Assembly (NCBI RefSeq): GCF_032681285.1
Contig: NZ_CP136336.1
Coordinates: forward strand, 3,273,001 to 3,337,000
Source: Piscinibacter gummiphilus
GTDB taxonomy: Bacteria > Pseudomonadota > Gammaproteobacteria > Burkholderiales > Burkholderiaceae_C
Direction of reading: 5' to 3'
Length of the DNA stretch: 64,000 nt
This document shows positions 26,840 through 34,733 of this stretch, one piece after another. Every line of letters begins with the position of its first letter. Positions within the stretch are counted from its first letter, which is position 1. The notes beneath the pieces are model-generated. The model made no database searches. It was not told where the DNA came from and saw nothing but the letters and a program-made list of their open reading frames with translations. The translations under genes were made by a program, and so were the position numbers.

Positions 26840-27341
26840 GGCGATCGGCATGGGACAGGAGGAACTCGGCCACCGCCTGCACATCGTCGAGATGGAACAC
26901 CGGCAGCCCGGTCGGCACCGGCAGATTGTGCGGCGCGTCGGTGGCGACCGCGATCACGAAAGGGTCGTCGGGGTAGTGCGCACGCTCGCCGGTCTCGGCC
27001 CGCCACACCTCGATCTTCGTCAGGTCGGCATGCCGGAAGCCTTCGACGATGGCCCAGTCGCACGGCGCGAGTTCAGCCAGCAATTGATGCACGGAGATCT
27101 CGGTTTCGACCTCGTATTCGCGGACCTTGGCGAGCCGACGGTTGGAGGCGACCACCACCTCGAAGGCACCGGCTTCGCGGTGGCGATAAGAGTCCTTGCC
27201 GGGGTGGTCGATGTCGAAGCGATGATGCGCGTGCTTGATCACCGACACCCGCTGCCCCGCTTGCTTCAGGCAGCCGATCAGCTTCTCGATGAGGGTCGTC
27301 TTGCCCGAGCCGGAATACCCGCTGAACCCGACAACTTTCAT
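26805..27341 (-). CDS. mobB: molybdopterin-guanine dinucleotide biosynthesis protein MobB
   Basis: 178 residues. A P-loop GTP-binding adaptor of MobA: MKVVGFSGYSGSGKTTLIEK at the start, VSVIKHAHHRFDIDHPGKDS, and DWAIVEGFRHADLTKIEV. The ATG at 27341 lies 2 bases after the thrC stop codon. mobA itself is at 41296 beside moaA, so the two genes of the guanylation step are in different operons. Confidence 0.93.
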   Translation of the reverse strand: MKVVGFSGYSGSGKTTLIEKLIGCLKQAGQRVSVIKHAHHRFDIDHPGKDSYRHREAGAFEVVVASNRRLAKVREYEVETEISVHQLLAELAPCDWAIVEGFRHADLTKIEVWRAETGERAHYPDDPFVIAVATDAPHNLPVPTGLPVFHLDDVQAVAEFLLSHADRHEYTSPFDADA

Positions 27342-27343
27342 GC

Positions 27344-28735
27344 TCAGACGTGTGCGCTGATGTAGCTCTTCACCGCCGCTGCGTCGGCCTTCATCACCTG
27401 GAAGCGCTTGGGCAGGTTCTCGATGCCCTTGAGCGCCGCCGGCCGGTCCGGCTCGCGGCCCAGGGCTTCGACGATGGTCTCGGCGAACTTCGCAGGCAGC
27501 GCGGTCTCGAGCACGATCATCGGCACGTTGGGCTCGAGGTACTCGCGTGCCACCTTGAGGCCGTCGGCGGTGTGGGTGTCGACCATCAGGCCGCTGTCCT
27601 TGAAGGTCTGGCGGATGGTCTCCAGGCGGTCGGCGTGGGTGCTGTGGCCGGAGAGGAAGCCGTACACCGAGATGCGGTCGAACTCGCCAGGGGTCAGCTG
27701 GAAATTGCCGGCATGGAACAGCTCGCGCACCCGGTCGGCATTGCGGCCCAGCAGGTCGAAGACGAAGCGCTCGAAGTTCGAGGCCTTGGAGATGTCCATC
27801 GACGGGCTCGAGGTCTCATACGTCTCGGCGCTCGCACGCGGGCGGTAGCTGCCGGTGCGGAAGAACTCGTCGAGCACGCGGTTCTCGTTGGTCGCGAGCA
27901 CCAGGCGTTTGATCGGCAGGCCCATCATGCGCGCCACATGGCCGGCGCAGATGTTGCCGAAGTTGCCCGAGGGCACGGCGAAGCTCACGCGCTCCTGCTC
28001 GCTCTTCGTCGCCTGGAAGTAGCCGGCGAAGTAGTACACCACCTGGGCCAAGAGGCGCGCCCAGTTGATCGAGTTCACGGTGCCGATCCGGTGCTTGCGC
28101 TTGAACTCGAGGTCGTTGGAGGTCGCCTTGACGATGTCCTGGCAATCGTCGAACACGCCCTCGATGGCAATGTTGTGGATGTTCGCGTCTTGCAGGCTGA
28201 ACATCTGCGCCTGCTGGAAGGGGCTCATGCGGCCGTGCGGCGAGAGCATGAAGACGTTCACGCCGGCCTTGCCGCGCATGGCGTATTCGGCGGCGCTGCC
28301 GGTGTCGCCTGAAGTTGCGCCGAGGATGTTGAGCGTCTCGCCGCGGCGGCCCAGTTCGTATTCGAAAAGGTTGCCCAGCAGCTGCATCGCCATGTCCTTG
28401 AAGGCGAGCGTCGGGCCGTTCGACAAGGCTTCGAGGTACAGGCCGGGCTGCACCTGCTTGAGCGGCGTGATTTCCTTCGTGCCGAAGACTTCCGGCGTGT
28501 AGGTCTTGTCGACCAGGCGGCGCAGGTCGGCGGCCGGGATGTCGTCGATGTAGAGCGACAGGATCTCGAACGCCAGCTCGGCATACGACAGGCTGCGCCA
28601 CTTCGCGAGCATCGCGCGGGTGACGATGGGGTAATGCGTGGGCAGGTACAGGCCGCCGTCCGGCGCCAGGCCTTCGAGCAGGATGTCTGAGAAGCGGCGC
28701 GGGGTCTTGTCGCCGCGGGTGGAGATGTACTTCAT
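27344..28735 (-). CDS. thrC: threonine synthase
   Basis: 463 residues, the long class of threonine synthases. It converts O-phosphohomoserine to threonine with pyridoxal phosphate. MKYISTRGD and SDILLEGLAPDGGLYLP open the protein; the cofactor lysine is in LAFKDMAMQL; LGATSGDTGSAAEYAMRGK binds phosphate; FAVPSGNFGNICAGH is typical. It starts 23 bp after hom, which supplies homoserine in the same pathway. Confidence 0.97.
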   Translation of the reverse strand: MKYISTRGDKTPRRFSDILLEGLAPDGGLYLPTHYPIVTRAMLAKWRSLSYAELAFEILSLYIDDIPAADLRRLVDKTYTPEVFGTKEITPLKQVQPGLYLEALSNGPTLAFKDMAMQLLGNLFEYELGRRGETLNILGATSGDTGSAAEYAMRGKAGVNVFMLSPHGRMSPFQQAQMFSLQDANIHNIAIEGVFDDCQDIVKATSNDLEFKRKHRIGTVNSINWARLLAQVVYYFAGYFQATKSEQERVSFAVPSGNFGNICAGHVARMMGLPIKRLVLATNENRVLDEFFRTGSYRPRASAETYETSSPSMDISKASNFERFVFDLLGRNADRVRELFHAGNFQLTPGEFDRISVYGFLSGHSTHADRLETIRQTFKDSGLMVDTHTADGLKVAREYLEPNVPMIVLETALPAKFAETIVEALGREPDRPAALKGIENLPKRFQVMKADAAAVKSYISAHV

Positions 28736-28758
28736 GTGCGGGTGTTGCTCAAAGCGGC

Positions 28759-30069
28759 TCAGTTGAGCTCTTCCTTGCGGATGCGGACGATCGGGGCGAG
28801 CACGGTGGGCAAGGCCTGCATCTGGGCGATGGCCTTGTTCATCTCGCCTTCCACGGTGTCGTGCGTGAGGATGATCACATCGGTCTGGGCTTCGCCTTCG
28901 GCCGACTCGCGCTGCAAGAGCGCGTCGATCGAGATGCCGCGCTCGGCCAGGATGCCGGTGATGCGTGCCAGCACGCCGGCCTGGTCAGCCACCTGCAGGC
29001 GCAGGTAAAACGAGGTGACCACTTCGTCCATGCCGAGGATCGGCGTGTTGGCGAGCTCGTTTGGCTGGAAGGCGAGGTGCGGCACGCGGTGGTCGGGGTC
29101 GGCGGTGTGCAGGCGGGTGATGTCGACGAGATCGGCGATCACGGCCGAGGCAGTGGGCTCCGAGCCCGCGCCCTTGCCGTAGTACAGCGTCGTGCCAACG
29201 GCGTCGCCGTGGACCACCACGGCGTTCATCGCGCCTTCGACGTTGGCGATGAGGCGCTTGGACGGGATCAGCGTCGGGTGCACGCGGAGCTCGAAGCCCT
29301 TGTCGCGCCGCTTGGTGATGCCCAGCAGCTTGATGCGATAACCCAGCTGCTCGGCGTAGTTGATGTCGGCCGCCTGGAGCTTGGTGATCCCCTCGACATG
29401 CGCCTTGTCGAACTGCACGGGGATGCCGAAGGCGATGGCGCTCATGATGGTCGCCTTGTGCGCCGCGTCCACGCCTTCGATGTCGAAGGTCGGGTCGGCC
29501 TCGGCATAGCCCAGGCGTTGCGCTTCCTTCAGCACCACGTCGAAGTCGAGGCCCTTGGCGCGCATCTCCGACAGGATGAAGTTGGTGGTGCCATTGATGA
29601 TGCCGGCGATCCACTCGATGCGGTTGGCGGTGAGGCCCTCGCGCAGTGCCTTGATGATGGGAATGCCACCGGCCACGGCCGCTTCGAAGGCGACGATCAC
29701 GCCCTTGGCATGTGCGGCGGCGAAGATCTCGGTGCCGTGCACCGCAAGCAGCGCCTTGTTGGCGGTGACCACATGCTTGCCCGCGGCGATGGCTTCCATC
29801 ACCAGCGTCTTGGCGATGCCGTAGCCGCCGATCAGCTCGATGACGATGTCGATCTCGGGATTGGCGATCACCTCGCGGGCGTCGCCCACGACCTTGGCCC
29901 CATCGCCCACCACCGACTTCGCGCGGGCGGTGTCAAGGTCGGCCACCATGGTGATCTGAATACCGCGGCCCGCACGGCGGCGGATTTCTTCCTGGTTGCG
30001 CTGGAGCACGTTGAACGTGCCGCTGCCGACGGTGCCGATGCCGAGGAGGCCGACTTGGATGGGTTTCAT
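28759..30069 (-). CDS. hom: homoserine dehydrogenase
   Basis: 436 residues, three-part enzyme: N-terminal NAD(P) domain (VGLLGIGTVGSGTFNVL), a central catalytic domain with NGTTNFILSEM and EADPTFDIEGVDAAHK, and a C-terminal ACT domain (LRLQVADQAGVLARITGIL) that in this family carries feedback inhibition by threonine. It reduces aspartate semialdehyde to homoserine. It is 10 bp behind alaA and 23 bp ahead of thrC, all transcribed leftwards. Confidence 0.97.
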   Translation of the reverse strand: MKPIQVGLLGIGTVGSGTFNVLQRNQEEIRRRAGRGIQITMVADLDTARAKSVVGDGAKVVGDAREVIANPEIDIVIELIGGYGIAKTLVMEAIAAGKHVVTANKALLAVHGTEIFAAAHAKGVIVAFEAAVAGGIPIIKALREGLTANRIEWIAGIINGTTNFILSEMRAKGLDFDVVLKEAQRLGYAEADPTFDIEGVDAAHKATIMSAIAFGIPVQFDKAHVEGITKLQAADINYAEQLGYRIKLLGITKRRDKGFELRVHPTLIPSKRLIANVEGAMNAVVVHGDAVGTTLYYGKGAGSEPTASAVIADLVDITRLHTADPDHRVPHLAFQPNELANTPILGMDEVVTSFYLRLQVADQAGVLARITGILAERGISIDALLQRESAEGEAQTDVIILTHDTVEGEMNKAIAQMQALPTVLAPIVRIRKEELN

Positions 30070-30079
30070 GTCTTGAGGC

Positions 30080-31312
30080 TCAGTGATGCCGCTTGGCGTA
30101 GTGATGCAGGAAGCGCGCGATGCGGCCGATCGCGTCGGTGAGGTCGTCGCTGTTGGGCAGGAAGACCACGCGGAAGTGGTCGGGCTGCGTCCAGTTGAAG
30201 CCGGTGCCTTGCACGATCAGCACCTTCTCTTCGGCGAGCAGCTCGTAGGCGAACTGCTGGTCGTCCTGGATGGGGTACATCTTCGGGTCCAGGCGCGGGA
30301 ACATGTAGAGCGCGGCCTTGGGCTTGACGCAGGTGACGCCGGGGATGTCGGTCAGGAGCTTGTGCGCAAGGTCACGCTGGCGGCCCAGGCGACCGGTGGG
30401 CGCGACCAGGTCCTTGATGCTCTGGTAGCCGCCGAGTGCGGTCTGGATGGCGAGCTGGCCTGGCGTGTTGGCGCACAGACGCAGCGAGGCCAGCATGTTC
30501 AGGCCCTCGATGTAGTCCTTGGCGTGGCGCTTCTCGCCCGACACCACCATCCAGCCGGCGCGGTAGCCGCAGGCGCGGTAGTTCTTGCTCAAGCCGTTGA
30601 AGGTGACGAAGAGCACGTCATCGGCCAACGAGGCCATGCTGGTGTGCACGTTGCCGTCGTACAGGGTCTTGTCGTAGATCTCGTCGACCAGCACGATGAG
30701 CTGGTGCTGGCGCGCCACTTCGATGATGTCGAGCAGCACGCTTTCGGGGTACAGGGTGCCGGTCGGGTTGTTGGGGTTGATGACGACGATGGCGCGCGTG
30801 TTCGAGGTGATCTTGCGCTTGATGTCGGCCACGTCGGGCATCCAGTCGGCCTGCTCGTCGCACATGTAGTGCACTGGCGTGCCACCCGACAGGCCTGTGA
30901 CCGCCGTCCACAGCGGGTAGTCGGGCGCGGGGATCAGCACCTCGTCACCGTTGTTGAGCAGCGCATTGAGGCTCATCGCGATCAGCTCGGAGGCGCCGTT
31001 GCCGAGGTAGACGTCGTCGACCGTCACGCCGGTGATGTTCTTTTCCTGGGTGTAGTGCACCACCGCTTTGCGCGGGGCGAAGAGACCCTTGCTGTCGGTG
31101 TAGCCCGCTGCCACCTGCGAGGGCAGGTTGCGGATCATGTCCTGCACGATCTCGTCGGGCGGCTCCAGGCCGAAGGCGGCCACGTTGCCGATGTTGAGCT
31201 TGATGATCTTCTGGCCCTCGTCCTCCATCTGGCGGGCCTTTTCCAGCACCGGCCCGCGGATGTCGTAGGCCACGCTGGCCAATTTGCCGGACTTGACGAT
31301 GGGCTTCAACAC
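30080..31312 (-). CDS. alaA: alanine aminotransferase AlaA-type
   Basis: 410 residues. I place the start at the GTG at 31312, preceded by TTTGGAGA, because the protein then begins KPIVKSGKLASVAYDIRGPV as in AlaA; a longer frame reaches 31393. Type I fold aminotransferase: YLGNGASELIAM, APDYPLWTAV, INPNNPTGTLYP, EIYDKTLYD, and the PLP lysine in FNGLSKNYRACGYRAGW. It makes alanine from pyruvate with glutamate. It leads the alaA-hom-thrC unit common in Burkholderiales. Confidence 0.93.
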   Translation of the reverse strand: MLKPIVKSGKLASVAYDIRGPVLEKARQMEDEGQKIIKLNIGNVAAFGLEPPDEIVQDMIRNLPSQVAAGYTDSKGLFAPRKAVVHYTQEKNITGVTVDDVYLGNGASELIAMSLNALLNNGDEVLIPAPDYPLWTAVTGLSGGTPVHYMCDEQADWMPDVADIKRKITSNTRAIVVINPNNPTGTLYPESVLLDIIEVARQHQLIVLVDEIYDKTLYDGNVHTSMASLADDVLFVTFNGLSKNYRACGYRAGWMVVSGEKRHAKDYIEGLNMLASLRLCANTPGQLAIQTALGGYQSIKDLVAPTGRLGRQRDLAHKLLTDIPGVTCVKPKAALYMFPRLDPKMYPIQDDQQFAYELLAEEKVLIVQGTGFNWTQPDHFRVVFLPNSDDLTDAIGRIARFLHHYAKRHH

Positions 31313-31413
31313 GGTCTCCAAAGCGGCGCAAAGCCTAGAATTATCCCTGATCGCCCCCACTTCCATGCCTGTCGCACCCACCTCGTGCGACAACGTTTTT
31401 CCGGATCCGTGAT

Positions 31414-31785
31414 TTGAAGCTCCAACCTGACCGCATCGAAGGCGTGAACGTCATTTCAGGCCTGAGCGCCGACGCCGTGTCGGTCAACGGCGTGGCCCAC
31501 ACCCGCAGCATCGTGATCCCCTGGGTGGGCGAGGTCAGCCCTTGGGGCAGCGCCGGATTCGAGGCGCTCACCGCAGACGATTTCGACCGGCTGGCAGCGC
31601 TGGAACCCGAACTCATCATCTTCGGCAGCGGCAAGCGCATCCGTTTCGTACCACCCCTGTTGCTGCGCAGCCTGATGGCACGTCGCATCGGCATCGAGAC
31701 GATGGACACCGCAGCCGCTTGCCGCACGTACAACGTGCTGGCCGGCGAGAGCCGCAAGGTCGTCGCGGCCTTGCTCCTGGGCTGA
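31414..31785 (+). CDS. Mth938-like domain protein
   Basis: 123 residues, TTG start at 31414. A single Mth938/NDUFAF3-like domain: SIVIPWVGEVSPWG, LIIFGSGKRIRFVPPLL and IETMDTAAACRTYNVLAGESRKVVAALLL, the conserved layout of this small alpha/beta family. Eukaryotic relatives help assemble respiratory complex I; the bacterial role is not established. It is divergent from alaA (101 bp) and 102 bp ahead of bcp. Confidence 0.85.
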   Translation: MKLQPDRIEGVNVISGLSADAVSVNGVAHTRSIVIPWVGEVSPWGSAGFEALTADDFDRLAALEPELIIFGSGKRIRFVPPLLLRSLMARRIGIETMDTAAACRTYNVLAGESRKVVAALLLG

Positions 31786-31840
31786 TCCCTCGCCCCTTTT
31801 GGGGACGGTTCGGCCAGCGCTTCGAGCACTCGCGAGCCCT

Positions 31841-31846
31841 TATAAT
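31841..31846 (+). promoter_or_regulatory. -10 box upstream of bcp
   Basis: A perfect TATAAT lies 41 bases before the bcp ATG. No good -35 hexamer is seen at 16-18 bases; TTCGAG at 31821-31826 is poorly spaced. Confidence 0.45.
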
Positions 31847-31887
31847 CACGAGCTACGCCTTACAGGGCGCAACCTCCAGAATTCTTC

Positions 31888-32364
31888 ATGACGCCAGCCC
31901 TCAATAAACCCCTCCCGGAATTTGAAGCGCTCGCAACCGGCGGCGTGAAGTTCACGCCGCAGGCATACGCCGGGCAAACGGTTGTGCTGTACTTCTACCC
32001 CAAGGACAACACCCCCGGCTGCACCACCGAAGCGATGCAGTTCCGTGACCGCCACAAAGACTTCGTCAAGGCCGGCGCCGTGGTGTTCGGCGTCTCGCGC
32101 GACAACATGGCCTCGCACGACAAGTTCAAGCAGAACCTGGAACTGCCCTACGAGCTGATCGCCGACACCGAAGAGAAGCTCTGCCACATGTTTGGCGTGG
32201 TCAAGAACAAGATCATGTACGGCAAGAAGGTCAAGGGAATCGAGCGCAGCACCTTCCTGATCGATGGCGACGGCATCCTGCGCGAGGAATGGCGCGGCAT
32301 CAAGGTTGCCGGCCACGTCGACGAAGTGCTGAAGGCGGTCAAGTCGCTCAAGAAGGCGGCCTGA
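31888..32364 (+). CDS. bcp: thioredoxin-dependent peroxiredoxin Bcp (PrxQ)
   Basis: 158 residues, full length. It reduces hydrogen peroxide and organic hydroperoxides. YFYPKDNTPGCTTEAMQFRD holds the peroxidatic cysteine; the usual resolving cysteine five residues later (CTxEAxxFRD type with a second C) is absent (GCTTEAM), so resolution may use the cysteine in EEKLCHMFGV. VFGVSRDNMASHDKF and KGIERSTFLIDGDG are family-typical. A strong bidirectional terminator follows. Confidence 0.93.
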   Translation: MTPALNKPLPEFEALATGGVKFTPQAYAGQTVVLYFYPKDNTPGCTTEAMQFRDRHKDFVKAGAVVFGVSRDNMASHDKFKQNLELPYELIADTEEKLCHMFGVVKNKIMYGKKVKGIERSTFLIDGDGILREEWRGIKVAGHVDEVLKAVKSLKKAA

Positions 32365-32380
32365 CGCGGTTCAGCTCACA

Positions 32381-32408
32381 AAAAAGGCCTGCTCTAGCAG
32401 GCCTTTTG
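32381..32408. terminator. bidirectional terminator between bcp and the acyltransferase
   Basis: AAAAGGCCTGCT (32382-32393) pairs perfectly with AGCAGGCCTTTT (32396-32407). A-tract on the left and T-tract on the right allow termination of both convergent genes. Confidence 0.9.
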
Positions 32409-32440
32409 CTTTCTTGTTCGACGCTGGCGCGTTTGGCGCC

Positions 32441-34426
32441 TCAGCGCATCAATCGACTTTGCAGCACGGGTGGCCCGCTCATCTGAGCAGCAAGCGCCTG
32501 CGCCCATCGGGTGCTGCCCGAGCGGGCGAGATGGCCGCTGTCGAAATACACGGGGTCACCATCCACCACCGAGGCACACGCCCCGGCCCGGCACAAGACC
32601 TGGGACGGCGAGAACGACCCGGCGATGTAGGGCCGGTTGCGCTCCAGGGCCTGGAAGAAGAAGTCCGTCTGCTCCCTATATTCGGTGAAGCTGAAGTCGA
32701 GGCGGGCTGGCTCGCCCCGCATGAGCGCCGTGGCAGCCCGCCTGGGCACGTGCGCACGCGCCCCCGGCAACGGCTCCCACACATAGACCTCCTTGCCATG
32801 CGCCTGCAGTTCACGCACCGTGGCGTCGAACTGCCGCTGGAACAGGGCGAGCGAATCCTGCAGGTTGAGATGCCGATCGGGGGACGTGGCGAGCCACCCA
32901 GCACCTTGGTGCCAGGTCGACACCAGAAACACCTTTCTGACTCGAGGGTCCTGCACAGCGGTGGCCATCATCGCGTCGTTCAGCGCGTGACAGGCGGTGC
33001 CGCCGCGCGGGATGTGCACGCCCCACAGCGGCGGGCATGAGTGCATGAAGGCAAACCGGCCGGCCTGCCCGGTGTTCTTCAACCAGAGGTCGATTGCCTC
33101 CTGGGCAGCCCAGGCATGCGAATCGCCCCATACCAGCCATTCCTGCGGTCGATCCGCCGCCCCAAGCGAACACAGCGCTGGACGCGCCGCCTCGCTGGCG
33201 GTGCGGGACTCCGGACAGCGATCGCTCGGCCGGTCATTCGCGAAGGCTCCCATTCGGGCCACGTCGGGCGGCAGCCGCTGCGGCATCCCGTGGGTGGCGA
33301 TCACCGTGGCGCACAGCGCCACGCTCGCGACCAAGCCGGCCCCGTAGCCCTTGACCAGGTGGCGGATGCGGGGCATCAGGGAGCCGTCGCGGAACGGTGT
33401 CTCCACCCAGCGATAGATCAGCACCGAAACCAGGAAGCACAAGGCCATCATCGCGACACGCCATCCAAGGGTGTAGCCATCACCCAACTCCTGGGAGGCG
33501 AAGACGTTGATCGGCCAGTGCACCAGGTACAGCGAATAGGAGAGGCGCCCGATGGCGACCATGGGGCTCGTCGACAGCAGGCGCGTCGACCAGGCTTCGG
33601 CCTCCGCACCGGCCAGGATCAGGCTCGACGCCCCGAGTGTGGGCAACAGGGCAAAGGCGCCCGGGAAGCGCGTGTCGGCGGTGTAGCCCACCACGGCAGA
33701 GACCACCAGGATGACCCCGGCCACCCCCAGCAGCTGCGCCAGCATGTGGTGCCGCGGGCGCGGCGCCCAGGTGAGCAGCGCCCCCATCAGCAACTCCCAG
33801 GCGCGTGTGGGCATGAGGTAGAAGACGGCCTCTGGCTTGGTGCCGACAAGCGCCAGGTTCAGCGCGAAGGAGACAAGCGCCGCGCCCAGCAGGATCAACG
33901 GCGCCCGGCGAGGCGCGAACTTGAGCACCAGCACCAGCATCAGGGGATAGAGGATGTAGAACTGCTCCTCCACCGAGAGCGACCAGGTGTGCAGCAGGTA
34001 GATGCTGCCTGCCTGGAGGCCGAAGTAGTTGACGTTGCGCCAGAAGTAGATGTTGGCCACGTAGAACTGAGTGGCTATCACTTCCTCGGCCAGCTGCTCG
34101 AAGTCCGCCTGCACCATGCGCAGCGCGCCGTAGGCGAGCACCGCGGCCAGCACCACGAACAAGGCGGGCGCCAGCCGGCGCAAGCGCTTGGCCCAGAATC
34201 CCACCAGCGAAAACCGCTGGGCCCCCACCTGCTGGCGGATGATGGCCGTGATGAGGTATCCGGAGATGACGAAGAAGACGTCGACGCCGACGAATCCGCT
34301 GTCGCCACCCGCAAAAAGGTGGAAGTGGAAGACGACCACCAGCAGCACTGCGATCGTGCGGAGCCCGTCGATGTCCGGGCGATACGAAATGCCCCCCTCG
34401 CGGGCTGGATGTGAAACCACCTGCAT
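32441..34426 (-). CDS. acyltransferase-3 / SGNH fusion (OafA-type O-acetylase)
   Basis: 661 residues. The N-terminal 370 residues are a multi-helix acyltransferase-3 domain: YRPDIDGLRTIAVLLVV, VGVDVFFVISGYLIT, KRLRRLAPALFVV and WSLSVEEQFYILYPL are hallmarks. A C-terminal SGNH hydrolase-like domain faces the periplasm: WLVWGDSHAWAA carries the serine motif, and YFDSGHLARSG the Asp/His pair. Such proteins O-acetylate lipopolysaccharide, peptidoglycan or exopolysaccharide. GGGAGAGGGAGCGA precedes the ATG. No polysaccharide cluster surrounds it. Confidence 0.92.
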   Translation of the reverse strand: MQVVSHPAREGGISYRPDIDGLRTIAVLLVVVFHFHLFAGGDSGFVGVDVFFVISGYLITAIIRQQVGAQRFSLVGFWAKRLRRLAPALFVVLAAVLAYGALRMVQADFEQLAEEVIATQFYVANIYFWRNVNYFGLQAGSIYLLHTWSLSVEEQFYILYPLMLVLVLKFAPRRAPLILLGAALVSFALNLALVGTKPEAVFYLMPTRAWELLMGALLTWAPRPRHHMLAQLLGVAGVILVVSAVVGYTADTRFPGAFALLPTLGASSLILAGAEAEAWSTRLLSTSPMVAIGRLSYSLYLVHWPINVFASQELGDGYTLGWRVAMMALCFLVSVLIYRWVETPFRDGSLMPRIRHLVKGYGAGLVASVALCATVIATHGMPQRLPPDVARMGAFANDRPSDRCPESRTASEAARPALCSLGAADRPQEWLVWGDSHAWAAQEAIDLWLKNTGQAGRFAFMHSCPPLWGVHIPRGGTACHALNDAMMATAVQDPRVRKVFLVSTWHQGAGWLATSPDRHLNLQDSLALFQRQFDATVRELQAHGKEVYVWEPLPGARAHVPRRAATALMRGEPARLDFSFTEYREQTDFFFQALERNRPYIAGSFSPSQVLCRAGACASVVDGDPVYFDSGHLARSGSTRWAQALAAQMSGPPVLQSRLMR

Positions 34427-34606
34427 TCGCTCCCTCTCCCCTGTCTACTTCTGTGTTTATGGCCGGCTTCGACCGATTCGGCTCGGGCCGAAGTCTGCTG
34501 GGTGACGCCCGCGGGCGTCATCCCTCAAGCCAGGGAGCAAGCAGCCCGCTGGAAGCGGGGTTTCTCACGTGTCTTTTGTTTTTCAACCACGCTCCGTGCA
34601 TGGCGG

Positions 34607-34634
34607 TTGAGTCGCCACTTCACTTGTGCATAAT
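34607..34634 (+). promoter_or_regulatory. candidate sigma-70 promoter upstream of phoH
   Basis: TTGAGT (34607-34612), 16 bases, CATAAT (34629-34634). A transcript would start near 34641-34642, at the A of an ATG. Confidence 0.5.
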
Positions 34635-34641
34635 GTTTTTC

Positions 34642-34728
34642 ATGCCCGTGTGTTGTGAACCTCGTGCTCCCCAGACAAAGCCGCACAGTCGACTGTGCGG
34701 CTTTTTTGTTTTCTCACTGCCGCACTGA
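34642..34728 (+). CDS. possible 28-residue leader peptide of phoH
   Basis: ATG at 34642, TGA ending at 34728, 5 bases before the phoH ATG. It begins MPVCCEPRAP. The predicted transcription start falls on or next to its ATG, so it would be leaderless. Its codons 12-22 form the terminator hairpin at 34677-34707, so a translating ribosome would open that hairpin. phoH itself lacks a Shine-Dalgarno site, which suits re-initiation. It could equally be chance; no homologue is known to me. Confidence 0.3.
   Translation: MPVCCEPRAPQTKPHSRLCGFFVFSLPH
34677..34707 (+). terminator. terminator/attenuator hairpin in the phoH leader
   Basis: AAAGCCGCACAGTC at 34677-34690 is the exact reverse complement of GACTGTGCGGCTTT at 34691-34704, and the T run continues to 34707. 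No gene on this strand ends upstream, so it either ends a short RNA (34641-34707) or acts as an attenuator 27 bp before phoH. Confidence 0.75.
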
Positions 34729-34733
34729 ACTAC

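Larger units (their letters stand above)
34427..34733. other. 307-bp divergent region between the acyltransferase and phoH
   Basis: No ordinary gene. It contains an 18-bp perfect palindrome at 34503-34520 (TGACGCCC mirrored around GC), a good sigma-70-type promoter at 34607-34634, a short reading frame at 34642-34728 and an intrinsic-terminator hairpin at 34677-34707, all upstream of phoH. Base composition around 34560-34710 is less GC-rich than the genes. Confidence 0.6.
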
